This document shows, in pieces, positions 33,701 to 41,406 of a DNA stretch of 43,017 bases (position 1 is its first letter; each line of letters starts with the position of its first letter). The notes beneath the pieces are model-generated. The model saw only the letters and a list, made by a program, of their open reading frames with translations. It did not search any database and was not told the origin of the DNA. Position numbers and translations under genes: made by a program. The stretch is from positions 41,234 through 84,250 of the forward strand of contig PLHK01000087.1 of assembly GCA_003139955.1 (NCBI GenBank), read 5' to 3'. Source of the DNA: Limisphaerales bacterium (lineage in GTDB: Bacteria; Verrucomicrobiota; Verrucomicrobiia; Limisphaerales; UBA11358).

Positions 33701-36700
33701 CGCGCGCAACACGACTAATCTGTTCGCCAAATATCCGAACTTGAACAGTGGAAACACGGTGGGCAATTACAGCGGCAAGCTGTCGCACGACGGCGAGCTG
33801 GTGCAGTTGTCCATGCCACAAACGCTCTACACCAACACCGCCATTTTGGTGGCCGAAGATCAGGTCACCTACGGCACGGGCGGACGCTGGGGCGAATGGT
33901 CGGGTGGCGGTGGCAGCAGCTTGGAACTGATTGATCCGCATTCCAATCACCGGCTCGCGTCGAACTGGGCGGACAGCGATGAGACGCAAAAATCCGTTTG
34001 GACCAACGTGGAATTCACCGGCGTGCTCGACAATGGTGCGAATTATGATCCGTCCATTGACTATGCCCAGATCGGCCTGCTGGACGACGGCGAATGTCTG
34101 GTGGACAACATCGAAGTGGATTACAACGGAAACAACTATGTTTCCAACGGCACGTTTGAAAGCGGCACCAGCGGCTGGTCGTTCCAAGGTTGTATGTCGC
34201 GTTCCAGTCTGGAAAACAGCGGGTATCAAAGCAACTATTCGCTGCACATCCGGTGCAGCGACAAGATTTGGACCGGAGACAACTCGTGTCAGGTGGCCTT
34301 GAATCCGAACTCGCTGGTGGCCGGCCAGACTGCGACCTTGCGGTTCAAGGCGCGCTGGTTGCACGGCTGGCCGGAAGCCTTGTTGCGTTTGAATGGCAAT
34401 TGGCTGGAAGCCACGGCGGTGCTGCCGATCCCAACCAACCTCGGTTCGCCGGGCGGACCCAACAGCCAATATGTGACGAACGCTGGGCCGGCAATTTACA
34501 ATGTCACGCACACGCCATCGTTGCCGGCGGCTTACCAACCGGTGGTGGTGATCGCGAATGTTCACGATCCCGAAGGTGTGCAAAATCTGACGCTTTATTA
34601 TCGGCTGGATCCAGCGACGAATTGCACCGCCGTGCCGATGAATGACGGCGGCACGAACGGCGACGCCATCGCGGGCGACGGGATTTACAGCGCGACGATT
34701 CCCGGTCAGGCCGCGAATCAAATCGCCGCGTTTTATATTTCCGCCACGGACAATCTGGGCGCAGCGACACGCTTCCCGGCGATTCGTCCCAATGACAATG
34801 AGCCGGTGCGCGAAGGCGTGGTGATGTTCGGCGACGGCAATCCGGGCGGCAGTTTCGGCGCTTATCATTTGTGGGTCACGCAGACCAATGTGAACCGCTG
34901 GATCAACTTGGCGGACTTGAGTAACGAAGGGAACGACGGCACGTTCGTCAACGGCAGCCGCGTCATTTACAATATGCAGGCGCGTTATGCGGGCAGCCCG
35001 TATCTGCAGTCTTTTGATACGCCGACCGGCAATCTTTGCCATTACAAATGGGAATTCAACGACGACGATAAATTTCTCGGCGCGACAGATTTCAGCAAGA
35101 TTCATCAGCCGGGCAATAATCCGGGCGATGACGCGAGCCTCCAGCGCGAGCAACTGGCCAACAGCTTCCTGCGCGCGCTCCGCGTGCCGTGGCTTTACAA
35201 GCGCTATGTGGCGGTCTATGTGAACGGCAACCGGCGCGGCAGTTTGATGGAAGACACCCAGGTGCCGGGCGGCGACGTGGTGAAGGAAAATTTCCCCAAT
35301 GACACGGATGGCTACCTTTACAAAATGCAGCCGTGGTTTGAATTTCAACCGTTCCCGTCCGGCTACTCGCTGGGCTACAACAATAATGCTTTCTGCAACC
35401 TGCTGCCTTACACGACCACCGGCGGCGTGAAAAAAGTGGCGCGCTACCGCTATAATTATGAAGTCCGTCGCACGCCCGATTCCGACAGCGACTTCACGAA
35501 TGTCTTCTCGGTAATTGACGCCGCCAACTTTTCCAGTTCGCCCAACTATGTCGCGAATCTGGAAAACATGGCGAACATGGAAAATTGGATGCGCGTGTTC
35601 GCGGCCAACCACGCTGCCGGCAACTGGGATACTTTCGGCGCGCAAACGGGCCAGAATCTTTACGGTTACATCGGCACGCTGAGCACGAAGTATTCGCTGC
35701 TGATGTGGGATTTCAACATCGTCATCGGCAACAGTGAATCCTGGGGGCCGGGTCAAAATCTGTTCACCCTGAATCCGCAAGACTATAACTTGGCGGCCAT
35801 CTACAGCAACCCGACTTTTCTGCGGATGTATTGGCGCGCGTTGCAGGAACTGGTCAACGGTCCGCTCAACGTCGCCAACAGCGGGCCTTTGTTGATGTCC
35901 AAATACAATGCCTTCATTGATAATGGCCTGTCCGTCGAAAACCCAACCGCTGCCACCGCGCCCGGCGGAGGTTACCCGGGCATCGAAGCGTGGCTCACCC
36001 AGGCGCAAAGCAGTATCGCGTCGCAACTGGCCGCCGTGAATGCCGCGAGTTTCGCCGTCAATCCCGCCGTGACGACCAGCAACAACGTGGCGTATGTCAC
36101 CGGTCAGGCTCCGGTGAATGTGGCCAACGTCTGGATCAACGGCGCGGCGTATCCGCTGACGTGGACAAGCCTGAATAATTGGAGCATCGCATTGCCGCTG
36201 GCCAGCGGGACAAATAATCTGAGCGTGGTCGGTGTGGACAAAAATAATCAGCCGATCACGGGCGACAGCAACACCGTCAGCGTCGTCTATAACGGAACCA
36301 ATGCGTCACCCGTCGGCAAGATCGTGATCAATGAAATCATGTATGCTCCCGCCGTCAACAACGCGCAGTTCGTAGAACTCTATAATAATTCGACCAATTT
36401 GGCGTTTGATCTGTCGGGCTGGCAGCTTCAAGGATTGTCCTACACCTTCCCGAACGGCTCGGTTCTTGAGCCGACGAACTATCTGGTTTTGGCGGCGAAC
36501 AATGCCGCCTTCGCGGCCGCTTACGGCGCGACTAATCCGGTGTTTGATATTTTCAGCGGAACATTGTCGCCGAATGGCGAAACGCTGACACTGAACCTTG
36601 CCAGCAACACGCCTGTGACCAAGGTAAAATACGAAAATCAGTTGCCTTGGCCAACCAATGCCAGCAGCACCGGCGCGTCTTTGCAATTGATTGATCCCAG

Positions 36701-38678
36701 TCAAGACAACTGGCGCGTTGGCAACTGGACAACGGTGCTCTCCAACGCGCCGGTGACATCGCAATGGACTTATGTCACAGTCACGGGAACGGCGTCGTCT
36801 TCCTTGTTTTATATCTATTTGCAGTCCGCCGGTGATGTTTATGTGGATGACATCCAACTGGTCGCGGGTTCCGTGCCGGGAGCGGGAACGAACACTTTAG
36901 TTGACGGTGATTTTGAATCCGGGTTTCCCGGCCCGTGGACGGTTTCGCCGAATTTGACCAATTCCGTCTTGAGCACCGTGGTCAAACATTCTGGCAACGG
37001 TAGCCTGCATCTGATTTCCACCGCCGCCGGCACGACGCAAAGCAGTGCGATCTGGCAGACGATTTCACCGGCATTGAACAGCGGTGCGACTTACACTTTA
37101 AGTTTCTGGTATCTGCCCAGCACTAACGGCGGCCCGCTGACTTTGCGTTTGTCTGGATCCGGCACGGTCGCGACGGTCAATCCGGCTCCCCCGTCGTCCG
37201 GCTTAATTTCTGCCACGCCCGACGCTTTGAACAGTGTCGCGACTTCCTTGACGCCATTTCCATCCTTGTGGATCAATGAATTGCAAGTGGACAATCTGAC
37301 CGGCATTACCAACCGCGCGGACCAGCGCACCGGCTGGCTCGAACTTTACAATCCCAGCACCAATGTCATTTCCTTGAACGGACTTTATCTCGCCAACAAT
37401 TATACCAACCTATTGCAATGGGCTTTCCCGGCCAACGCGAGCATCAACGCCGGCCAGTTCGAGGTGATTTTCGCCGACGGCGAGACGAATCTTTCCACCA
37501 CCAACGAACTACACACCGGTTTTGTTCTGCCCAGCGGCACGGGTTCGGTGGCGTTGACCCGGCTCGACTCGAATGGTCAGCAGCAGGTGCTCGACTACGT
37601 TGACTACCAGAATATTTATCCGAATGATTCCTACGGCTCGTTGCCGGACGGGCAAAGTTTTAACCGCCAGGAATTTTTCCAGGCCACACCCGGCGCTCCG
37701 AACAACGGCACGGCCACGCCGCTGGCTTCGTTCATTGACTACACCTCGCCGGGTTCCGTCTATGCGCAAAACTTCGATGGTCTGCCCAATCCGGGGGCAA
37801 CTTCGGTCAACGCGGCCAATCCAGTGACAATTAACAGCATAGCCTACTCGCTTAACAATCCTTATGATTTTGCCTTTCCGGTCGCCGCCAATGGCGGGCT
37901 GGGAATTTCCGCGCTGGCTGGCTGGTATGGTTCGGGCGTTTCCAGTTCCAGATTGGGCGCCACGGATGGCGACCAGACCACGGGCGGACAGATCAGTTTT
38001 GGATTGCCGAGCAGTTCCAACCGCGCGCTCGGATTGCTCGCCACCAGTTCCACGGGCGGAACGGCGTTTGGCGTGCGGTTCATCAACGGCACCGCCACCA
38101 CGCTTACGCGGATGAACCTGCAATTCACCGGCGAAGTCTGGCGGCAATCCAACCTGCCAAAAACGTTGAAGTTCGGTTATTACATCGACCCGACCGGCAC
38201 GACGACGTTCCCTGCCAGCGCGACCGCCTTTATTCCCGCGTTGAACGTGAGCATTCCGACGGTCGCTGCGGATTCGGGCGGCGTGGCGGTGGACGGCACT
38301 GCGTCCATCAACCAGACCAACTTGAGCGTGTTGAACCAAACCATCACCAACTGGCCGCCCGGTGCGGCTTTATGGCTGGTGTGGCAGATGACCGATGTCA
38401 CCGGCAAAGCGCAGGGTTTGGGCATTGATAGTTTGAGCTTCTCGGCGAGCGTGCCATTGCCCGTGCCGGTGGGCATTCAGGTTTATGGCACTAATCTCTT
38501 CCTCAACTGGTCCGGTGTGGCGGGACAAACCTATCAACTCGAATCCACGACTAATCTGACGACCCCAGTCTGGACGCCCGTCGGAAGTCCGGTGACGGGA
38601 ACGGGCGGAATCTTGACGCTCACCAACAGCCTTGGTTCTTCGACGCAGGACTTTTTCCGCCTGCGGCTGGTGAATTAG
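30762..38678 (+). CDS. Giant secreted CotH-kinase / lamin-tail-domain protein, 2638 aa
   Basis: A signal peptide (ILVLVTSFLIAGISTGFSQS, about 1-34) is followed by a beta-rich start (to about 230) and an Ig-like domain (232-328; PLSYQWQAG). Next are an SbsA-like Ig domain (327-423) and a concanavalin-like domain (437-603; DGINWMQLG). Five lamin-tail domains lie at about 627-762, 790-903, 920-1063, 1852-1980 and 2167-2320, with repeats of the type VINEIMYxP...FVELYN. Carbohydrate-binding-like domains (1102-1225, 2002-2135) contain NGTFESGTSGW and DGDFESGFPG. A choice-of-anchor-like domain (1243-1343) precedes the CotH-like kinase region (1367-1767; CHYKWEFNDDDKF, SLMEDT, LLMWDFNIVIGN). The C-terminal module (2566-2638) ends in FFRLRLVN and is typical of Verrucomicrobial secreted proteins. 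Substrate and place of action are unknown; cell surface or export is likely. Confidence 0.93.
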   Translation: MNQLIFSVCSIFKSRILVLVTSFLIAGISTGFSQSNAIPITTLINGDFGSAATQTGAAVLGSAGDAWNALNGNANTIFDSSNNVVSGVRLTLVNASQLYTDAGGIAMDANTTALMEDYAFGYNNPNYTATVTVSLTGLTKYTNSAFNLVVYAAGDQNGQGAILNLTAGATGGNSASTLATTATTRQISTGLGVAYNTFTGILTNGTLSFAATESAGQMFTVVNGFQLQFSPIIIATQPISQTNSGGSTVSLSIAAIASSPLSYQWQAGAVGSGLYTNLTDGGPISGSIGNVLSISGLNTNWALAYRVIVASGFNSITSAVATVTVLPPVPPTVIGVFNLGTTNVEIVFSKPVTVASATNVANYAFSNGLAITNASLGADNMTVTLTTVPLAYGSNYVIVINNIFDLAIPPDSIATNTLAGFTASPYASQDIGAPPIPSTFTLTTNGVNVSSAGNYIGGTNDQFNFQYQLQNGNFDVTVCLAGLGLSDLWAQAGLMARASLVTGSPFAATLATPGMNGEFFADRTTTNGVAATSGNFPVNYPNTWLRLNRVGNVFTGFGSYDGINWMQLGAVTLAVPNQIYLGLAIASHNTNQLTTAQFTNYETTPTNAVTATIINPHEPIGPSSRKTGIVFSEIMYKPVARTDSNNVEFLELYNSNPFFQDISGYQVTCADMNYTFPANTLIPGGAYFVLAASPQSIANVYGVTSNVFGPYNGSLKKSETLELFDEQTNVLLTVPYSATYPWPVAASGTGHSIVLAKPSYGEGDPRAWDISDTVGGSPGQMDGFTPSPLRNVVINEILPHSENPAVPQFIELYNHSTNSVDLSGCILTDDPTTNKFVIPSGTVIGPASFISFTQLQFGFTLNGIGETLYFIKPDHSRILDAVQFGAQANGVSYGRWPDGANDFYAFTTNTPGTNNSAILIGDIVINELMYDPISGNDDDQYVELYNKGTNTINLAGWQFTAGITFTFPSVVIAPNGYLVVARNTTNLFAKYPNLNSGNTVGNYSGKLSHDGELVQLSMPQTLYTNTAILVAEDQVTYGTGGRWGEWSGGGGSSLELIDPHSNHRLASNWADSDETQKSVWTNVEFTGVLDNGANYDPSIDYAQIGLLDDGECLVDNIEVDYNGNNYVSNGTFESGTSGWSFQGCMSRSSLENSGYQSNYSLHIRCSDKIWTGDNSCQVALNPNSLVAGQTATLRFKARWLHGWPEALLRLNGNWLEATAVLPIPTNLGSPGGPNSQYVTNAGPAIYNVTHTPSLPAAYQPVVVIANVHDPEGVQNLTLYYRLDPATNCTAVPMNDGGTNGDAIAGDGIYSATIPGQAANQIAAFYISATDNLGAATRFPAIRPNDNEPVREGVVMFGDGNPGGSFGAYHLWVTQTNVNRWINLADLSNEGNDGTFVNGSRVIYNMQARYAGSPYLQSFDTPTGNLCHYKWEFNDDDKFLGATDFSKIHQPGNNPGDDASLQREQLANSFLRALRVPWLYKRYVAVYVNGNRRGSLMEDTQVPGGDVVKENFPNDTDGYLYKMQPWFEFQPFPSGYSLGYNNNAFCNLLPYTTTGGVKKVARYRYNYEVRRTPDSDSDFTNVFSVIDAANFSSSPNYVANLENMANMENWMRVFAANHAAGNWDTFGAQTGQNLYGYIGTLSTKYSLLMWDFNIVIGNSESWGPGQNLFTLNPQDYNLAAIYSNPTFLRMYWRALQELVNGPLNVANSGPLLMSKYNAFIDNGLSVENPTAATAPGGGYPGIEAWLTQAQSSIASQLAAVNAASFAVNPAVTTSNNVAYVTGQAPVNVANVWINGAAYPLTWTSLNNWSIALPLASGTNNLSVVGVDKNNQPITGDSNTVSVVYNGTNASPVGKIVINEIMYAPAVNNAQFVELYNNSTNLAFDLSGWQLQGLSYTFPNGSVLEPTNYLVLAANNAAFAAAYGATNPVFDIFSGTLSPNGETLTLNLASNTPVTKVKYENQLPWPTNASSTGASLQLIDPSQDNWRVGNWTTVLSNAPVTSQWTYVTVTGTASSSLFYIYLQSAGDVYVDDIQLVAGSVPGAGTNTLVDGDFESGFPGPWTVSPNLTNSVLSTVVKHSGNGSLHLISTAAGTTQSSAIWQTISPALNSGATYTLSFWYLPSTNGGPLTLRLSGSGTVATVNPAPPSSGLISATPDALNSVATSLTPFPSLWINELQVDNLTGITNRADQRTGWLELYNPSTNVISLNGLYLANNYTNLLQWAFPANASINAGQFEVIFADGETNLSTTNELHTGFVLPSGTGSVALTRLDSNGQQQVLDYVDYQNIYPNDSYGSLPDGQSFNRQEFFQATPGAPNNGTATPLASFIDYTSPGSVYAQNFDGLPNPGATSVNAANPVTINSIAYSLNNPYDFAFPVAANGGLGISALAGWYGSGVSSSRLGATDGDQTTGGQISFGLPSSSNRALGLLATSSTGGTAFGVRFINGTATTLTRMNLQFTGEVWRQSNLPKTLKFGYYIDPTGTTTFPASATAFIPALNVSIPTVAADSGGVAVDGTASINQTNLSVLNQTITNWPPGAALWLVWQMTDVTGKAQGLGIDSLSFSASVPLPVPVGIQVYGTNLFLNWSGVAGQTYQLESTTNLTTPVWTPVGSPVTGTGGILTLTNSLGSSTQDFFRLRLVN

Positions 38679-38826
38679 GACTGAGATGTGTATTTGCCGG
38701 TAAAAATTCCGGTTCAAATCTTCACAATTACAAATTAAATGTATTGAAGTCGTTGGCATTCCGGTGGCGCGGTTCCACGAGTCGGCGGTAATCCCGCTTT
38801 TTGCGTTAAGCTGGAAATAAAAAATC

Positions 38827-39282
38827 TTACACAGCGTTGCTTTTGAAACTCGCGAGGTCGTCGGCTTCGAGCCAGTCGAATGTGGTGCTTTTCTCCGGTT
38901 CCAGTCCGAGCTTCTTGCATTCCCCAATGAAGAACGCGCGTTTCTCCGGATTTTTCATCGGGCTGCCAGCTTCCACCTCATCCGACCAGGCTTTGATTTC
39001 AGCCGGCGTTTTCTTGGTGCCATTGGCCTGCAACCAGACGCCGATGTTTTCATAAGTTTTCGCGGCTTGGACGGCGGTCTTGAATTGAGCGCCGTTGATG
39101 CCCTTGAAGCTGAAGAGCAGGTTGTCGAGCGGACAATCGTAATGATATGCGCCGAGCTTTCCGGCGATACTGGCGCGGCATTTGTCAACCGTGCGACTGG
39201 CAATGGCAAATCCATCAATGCGTTCGCGCGGGCTGTGCGGAGGTTGTTTGGTCAGGTCGAGATCAAGGATGGGTGGATTCAT
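38827..39282 (-). CDS. DUF5069 family protein
   Basis: The 151-residue cytoplasmic protein starts at LDLTKQPPHSPRERIDGFAIASRTVDKCRA. GAYHYDCPLDNLLFSFKGI and KNPEKRAFFIGECKKLGL are the other conserved blocks of DUF5069, a family without known function that is frequent in Verrucomicrobia and Planctomycetes. There is no membrane segment. It lies 27 nt downstream of the pterin dehydratase gene and is the last gene of the small minus-strand group. The 148-bp gap to the giant gene holds no gene and no strong terminator. Confidence 0.82.
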   Translation of the reverse strand: MNPPILDLDLTKQPPHSPRERIDGFAIASRTVDKCRASIAGKLGAYHYDCPLDNLLFSFKGINGAQFKTAVQAAKTYENIGVWLQANGTKKTPAEIKAWSDEVEAGSPMKNPEKRAFFIGECKKLGLEPEKSTTFDWLEADDLASFKSNAV

Positions 39283-39309
39283 ATTTTTATTTTTTGGAAT
39301 CGGTGTTCA

Positions 39310-39606
39310 TCATGATGTGAAAAACTTGGAAAACACCTCGTCACATTGCTTGGCCAGCGAGAAATCTTTTTCGGTGATGCCGCCTTCATCATGCGTGGTG
39401 AGCGTCAACGTCACCTCGTCAAATCGAACATCAATATCCGGATGGTGATTCATCTTTTGGGCTTTCGCGGCAATTCGGTTGACGAAATCAATAGCCTTTA
39501 AAAATCCCTCAAACTTGAATGTCCGAAAAATGGTTTGCGCGCGTTTCGACCAGTGCGGGACGGCCTGCAAGTGCAGCTTGATTTGTTTGGAATGTAACGC
39601 CGGCAT
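39310..39606 (-). CDS. Pterin-4a-carbinolamine dehydratase
   Basis: The 98 residues match the PCD/DCoH family. The active-site block is AAKAQKMNHHPDIDVRFDEV, with the His-His pair that binds the pterin. The later LTLTTHDEGGITEKDFSLAKQCDEV carries the third His and Asp. The enzyme dehydrates 4a-hydroxytetrahydropterin, normally to recycle the cofactor of aromatic amino acid hydroxylases. No hydroxylase is in the window. Many bacterial members occur without one, and some serve molybdopterin or regulatory roles. Gaps to its neighbours are 9 and 27 nt, so it belongs to one short operon. Confidence 0.92.
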   Translation of the reverse strand: MPALHSKQIKLHLQAVPHWSKRAQTIFRTFKFEGFLKAIDFVNRIAAKAQKMNHHPDIDVRFDEVTLTLTTHDEGGITEKDFSLAKQCDEVFSKFFTS

Positions 39607-39615
39607 AATTTTAAA

Positions 39616-39795
39616 TTAATTTTGGTTGCGACCGGAGCCGCTCTTTTTGCCGCCGCCGGATAGTTTGTTGACCGTGGCCCAGGCGCGGGCTTCGGCGGTT
39701 TTTGTGCTGACACCTTTTTTCTCGTAGCCGACTTCAATGTGTCCGGCCTGACGTTTCTGTTTGTCCGTGTAACTGGATTTATCACCTTGAGGCAT
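39616..39795 (-). CDS. Small hydrophilic stress-type protein, 59 aa
   Basis: The ATG at 39795 is preceded by AAGGA, one of the few good ribosome sites here; the longer frame to 39945 runs antiparallel-shifted through csbD. The protein reads MPQGDKSSYTDKQKRQAGH..., then GYEKKGVSTKTAEARAWATVNKLSGGGKKSGSG. This pattern is known from many short proteins sometimes named plasmid stabilisation protein without experimental support. It is highly charged and probably disordered at both ends. The neighbouring CsbD-like gene suggests a stress setting. Confidence 0.8.
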   Translation of the reverse strand: MPQGDKSSYTDKQKRQAGHIEVGYEKKGVSTKTAEARAWATVNKLSGGGKKSGSGRNQN

Positions 39796-39823
39796 GGGGT
39801 TCCTTGCTTGGTTCGGCAATTGT

Positions 39824-40015
39824 CTATTCGCAGCGACCGGTGGCGGATTTTTTGACGGCATCGTTGATTTCGCCGGTGTGCTGCTGAAGCTGCCCCAGCA
39901 ATTCTTCGGACTTGCCGGCGACGTATTGCATGCCGTTGTCCGCAAGCTTGCCGCGCTTCTGTTTCGACTTGCCCTTGATGATGTTGAGCTCGCCCTTGAT
40001 TTTAAGTGTTGCCAT
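39824..40015 (-). CDS. CsbD-like stress protein
   Basis: The 63-residue protein has the CsbD pattern LKIKGELNIIKGKSKQKRGKLADNG followed by GKSEELLGQLQQHTGEI. CsbD is a small helical protein of unknown biochemical role that is induced by general stress in Bacillus subtilis and E. coli (YjbJ). It is the first gene of the minus-strand group and is divergent from the secreted Gly/His-tailed protein gene. The 243-bp gap between them holds a 7-bp inverted repeat ACAGCGA-N5-TCGCTGT (40079-40097). Confidence 0.88.
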   Translation of the reverse strand: MATLKIKGELNIIKGKSKQKRGKLADNGMQYVAGKSEELLGQLQQHTGEINDAVKKSATGRCE

Positions 40016-40078
40016 AAAATTTCGTGATCTTGTCGTTAAGCGTTCAGCCGCCTGACCTGATGACAGTCTTTAATTTTG

Positions 40079-40097
40079 ACAGCGATGCTTTCGCTGT
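40079..40097. repeat. Inverted repeat ACAGCGA-N5-TCGCTGT
   Basis: The seven-base perfect arms lie in the divergent gap between csbD and the 40259 gene, about 65 bp before csbD. It may be a leader hairpin or an operator. There is no T-run that would make it a clear terminator. Confidence 0.4.
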
Positions 40098-40258
40098 AAT
40101 TTTGTGATTTCACCTTACGCAATCGGCCGGACGAGTTCCATGGGGTGAAACCCGACCGTGGATTTTGGAAGCCCCACGTTGAAAATCTTCCGCCGGACGT
40201 TGACATTTGAAGCATTTCGCTGGATGTTCCGGTGCCTAGTGAAAGGACCTTAAAATTT

Positions 40259-40858
40259 ATGAAAACAAGAAATTGGCAAATGGTGCTGGCGGTCATGGCC
40301 GTCGCCAGTCTGACTTTGTCCACCGCAACGGTGTTGGCACAGAATTCTCTGGCCACCAGCACAGGGCAAACGGCAGCGGCCAACGCCTCCGCAGTGCCAT
40401 TGTCTTATGGCCTGACGCAAGTCTTGCAACTGTCACAAGCGAAAGTCGGCGACAGCACGATCATCGCTTACATCAAAAATTCCGGGAACAGCTATGATTT
40501 GAGCGCGGATCAGATCATTTATCTCCGGCAACAAGGGCTTTCTGACGCTGTCCTCACGACGATGTTGAGCCAGCCCAGACCGGGGCTGGCCGTCGCTGCC
40601 CCGACCACGCCCGCCCCGCCGCCGGAGCCCGTCTCGACCCCGGCTGTAGTAACCAGTTCGACCGTCACGCCGGCAGCAGTTGCGACCACCACGGTTGCGC
40701 CGACGGTGACGTATGTTCAAACCGTGCCGGCGAATACTTACTATTATTCCCAACCTTATTACTACCCGACTTATGCGTGGTTTCCCCCCGTGTCATTTTC
40801 CTTCGGCTGGGGCGGTGGCTGGCATGGCGGGTGGCATGGCGGCGGCTGGCATCATTGA
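40259..40858 (+). CDS. Secreted protein with Pro/Thr linker and Tyr- then Gly/His-rich tail
   Basis: The ATG at 40259 gives a clean signal peptide (WQMVLAVMAVASLTLSTATVLAQ), so I prefer it to 40232. Residues about 45-105 form a small helical module (GLTQVLQLSQAKVGDSTIIAYI, then LSADQIIYLRQQGLSDAVLTTML). It looks like a repeated helix-turn-helix domain common in Verrucomicrobial secreted proteins. A Pro/Val/Thr linker follows, then YYYSQPYYYPTYAWFPP, and the end is GWGGGWHGGWHGGGWHH. The His-rich end could bind metal ions or cell-wall material. No function is known. Confidence 0.82.
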   Translation: MKTRNWQMVLAVMAVASLTLSTATVLAQNSLATSTGQTAAANASAVPLSYGLTQVLQLSQAKVGDSTIIAYIKNSGNSYDLSADQIIYLRQQGLSDAVLTTMLSQPRPGLAVAAPTTPAPPPEPVSTPAVVTSSTVTPAAVATTTVAPTVTYVQTVPANTYYYSQPYYYPTYAWFPPVSFSFGWGGGWHGGWHGGGWHH

Positions 40859-40881
40859 AATGATGCGTCGCTGGCGGTGGG

Positions 40882-41253
40882 TCAGGTAATCTTGCACGGA
40901 ATCACCGCGTCTTCATCAAATGAATAGACCGCGCACATCCGGTGGTAGCCGTCGGCGATGATGACCCGGCCATGGGCCGGATCCCGGATTAGCAGCAGCG
41001 GCGACACGGCGTCGCCCGCCAGGATTTTCTGCTGGTTCGCTTTGACATGGGAATTGGCTATCCCCAGCAAAGGCAGGGCGGCCGCGCGGAATATATCCTT
41101 GGCCTTGAACTCTGCCATCGCCGCCTTTTTAAGGCGGCCCACTAGGCCGACAGCCGTCGTCGGGTCATAGGTCAAAGACAGATAGGACAAGGCCGCCGGA
41201 TAATCATGATCCTCCGGCTGGCTCAACCATTTAACGCTGACTTTTTTTGCCAT
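40882..41253 (-). CDS. ParB-like nuclease-fold protein
   Basis: The 123 residues are cytoplasmic. The segment SPLLLIRDPAHGRVIIADGYHRMCAVYSFDEDAVIPCKI has the ParB/Srx N-terminal pattern (a strand, then a DGYHR motif in place of DGxRR, then a strand with IPC). No DNA-binding helix-turn-helix follows, so it is not a chromosome partitioning ParB. The N-terminal half (VKWLSQPEDHDYPAALSYLSL) is conserved in similar short proteins that I know only as hypothetical. Enzymatic activity, for example an ATPase or CTPase, is not shown by the sequence. Confidence 0.7.
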   Translation of the reverse strand: MAKKVSVKWLSQPEDHDYPAALSYLSLTYDPTTAVGLVGRLKKAAMAEFKAKDIFRAAALPLLGIANSHVKANQQKILAGDAVSPLLLIRDPAHGRVIIADGYHRMCAVYSFDEDAVIPCKIT

Positions 41254-41406
41254 GCTTTTTTAAGTGTGCCTGTGCCGGGAAACTACGCGATTGGACAACG
41301 ACCCGCACGGGGAAAATTTAAATTTTTCCACGGCCATTTAAGGCAGGCGTTTGTTCTTTATTCAAATATTCTTGCCACCCCGTGATTGTCGTTACATTTT
41401 TGCCAC

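Noticed and set aside
31884-36026. A 1380-codon open frame on the minus strand
   Set aside because: It lies wholly antisense inside the giant CotH/lamin-tail gene. Its translation is rich in Arg, Val, Ile and His with no domains, and the length follows from the codon pattern of the sense gene.
40079-40097. Inverted repeat ACAGCGA/TCGCTGT as a terminator
   Set aside because: There is no gene reading into it from either side and no T-run.
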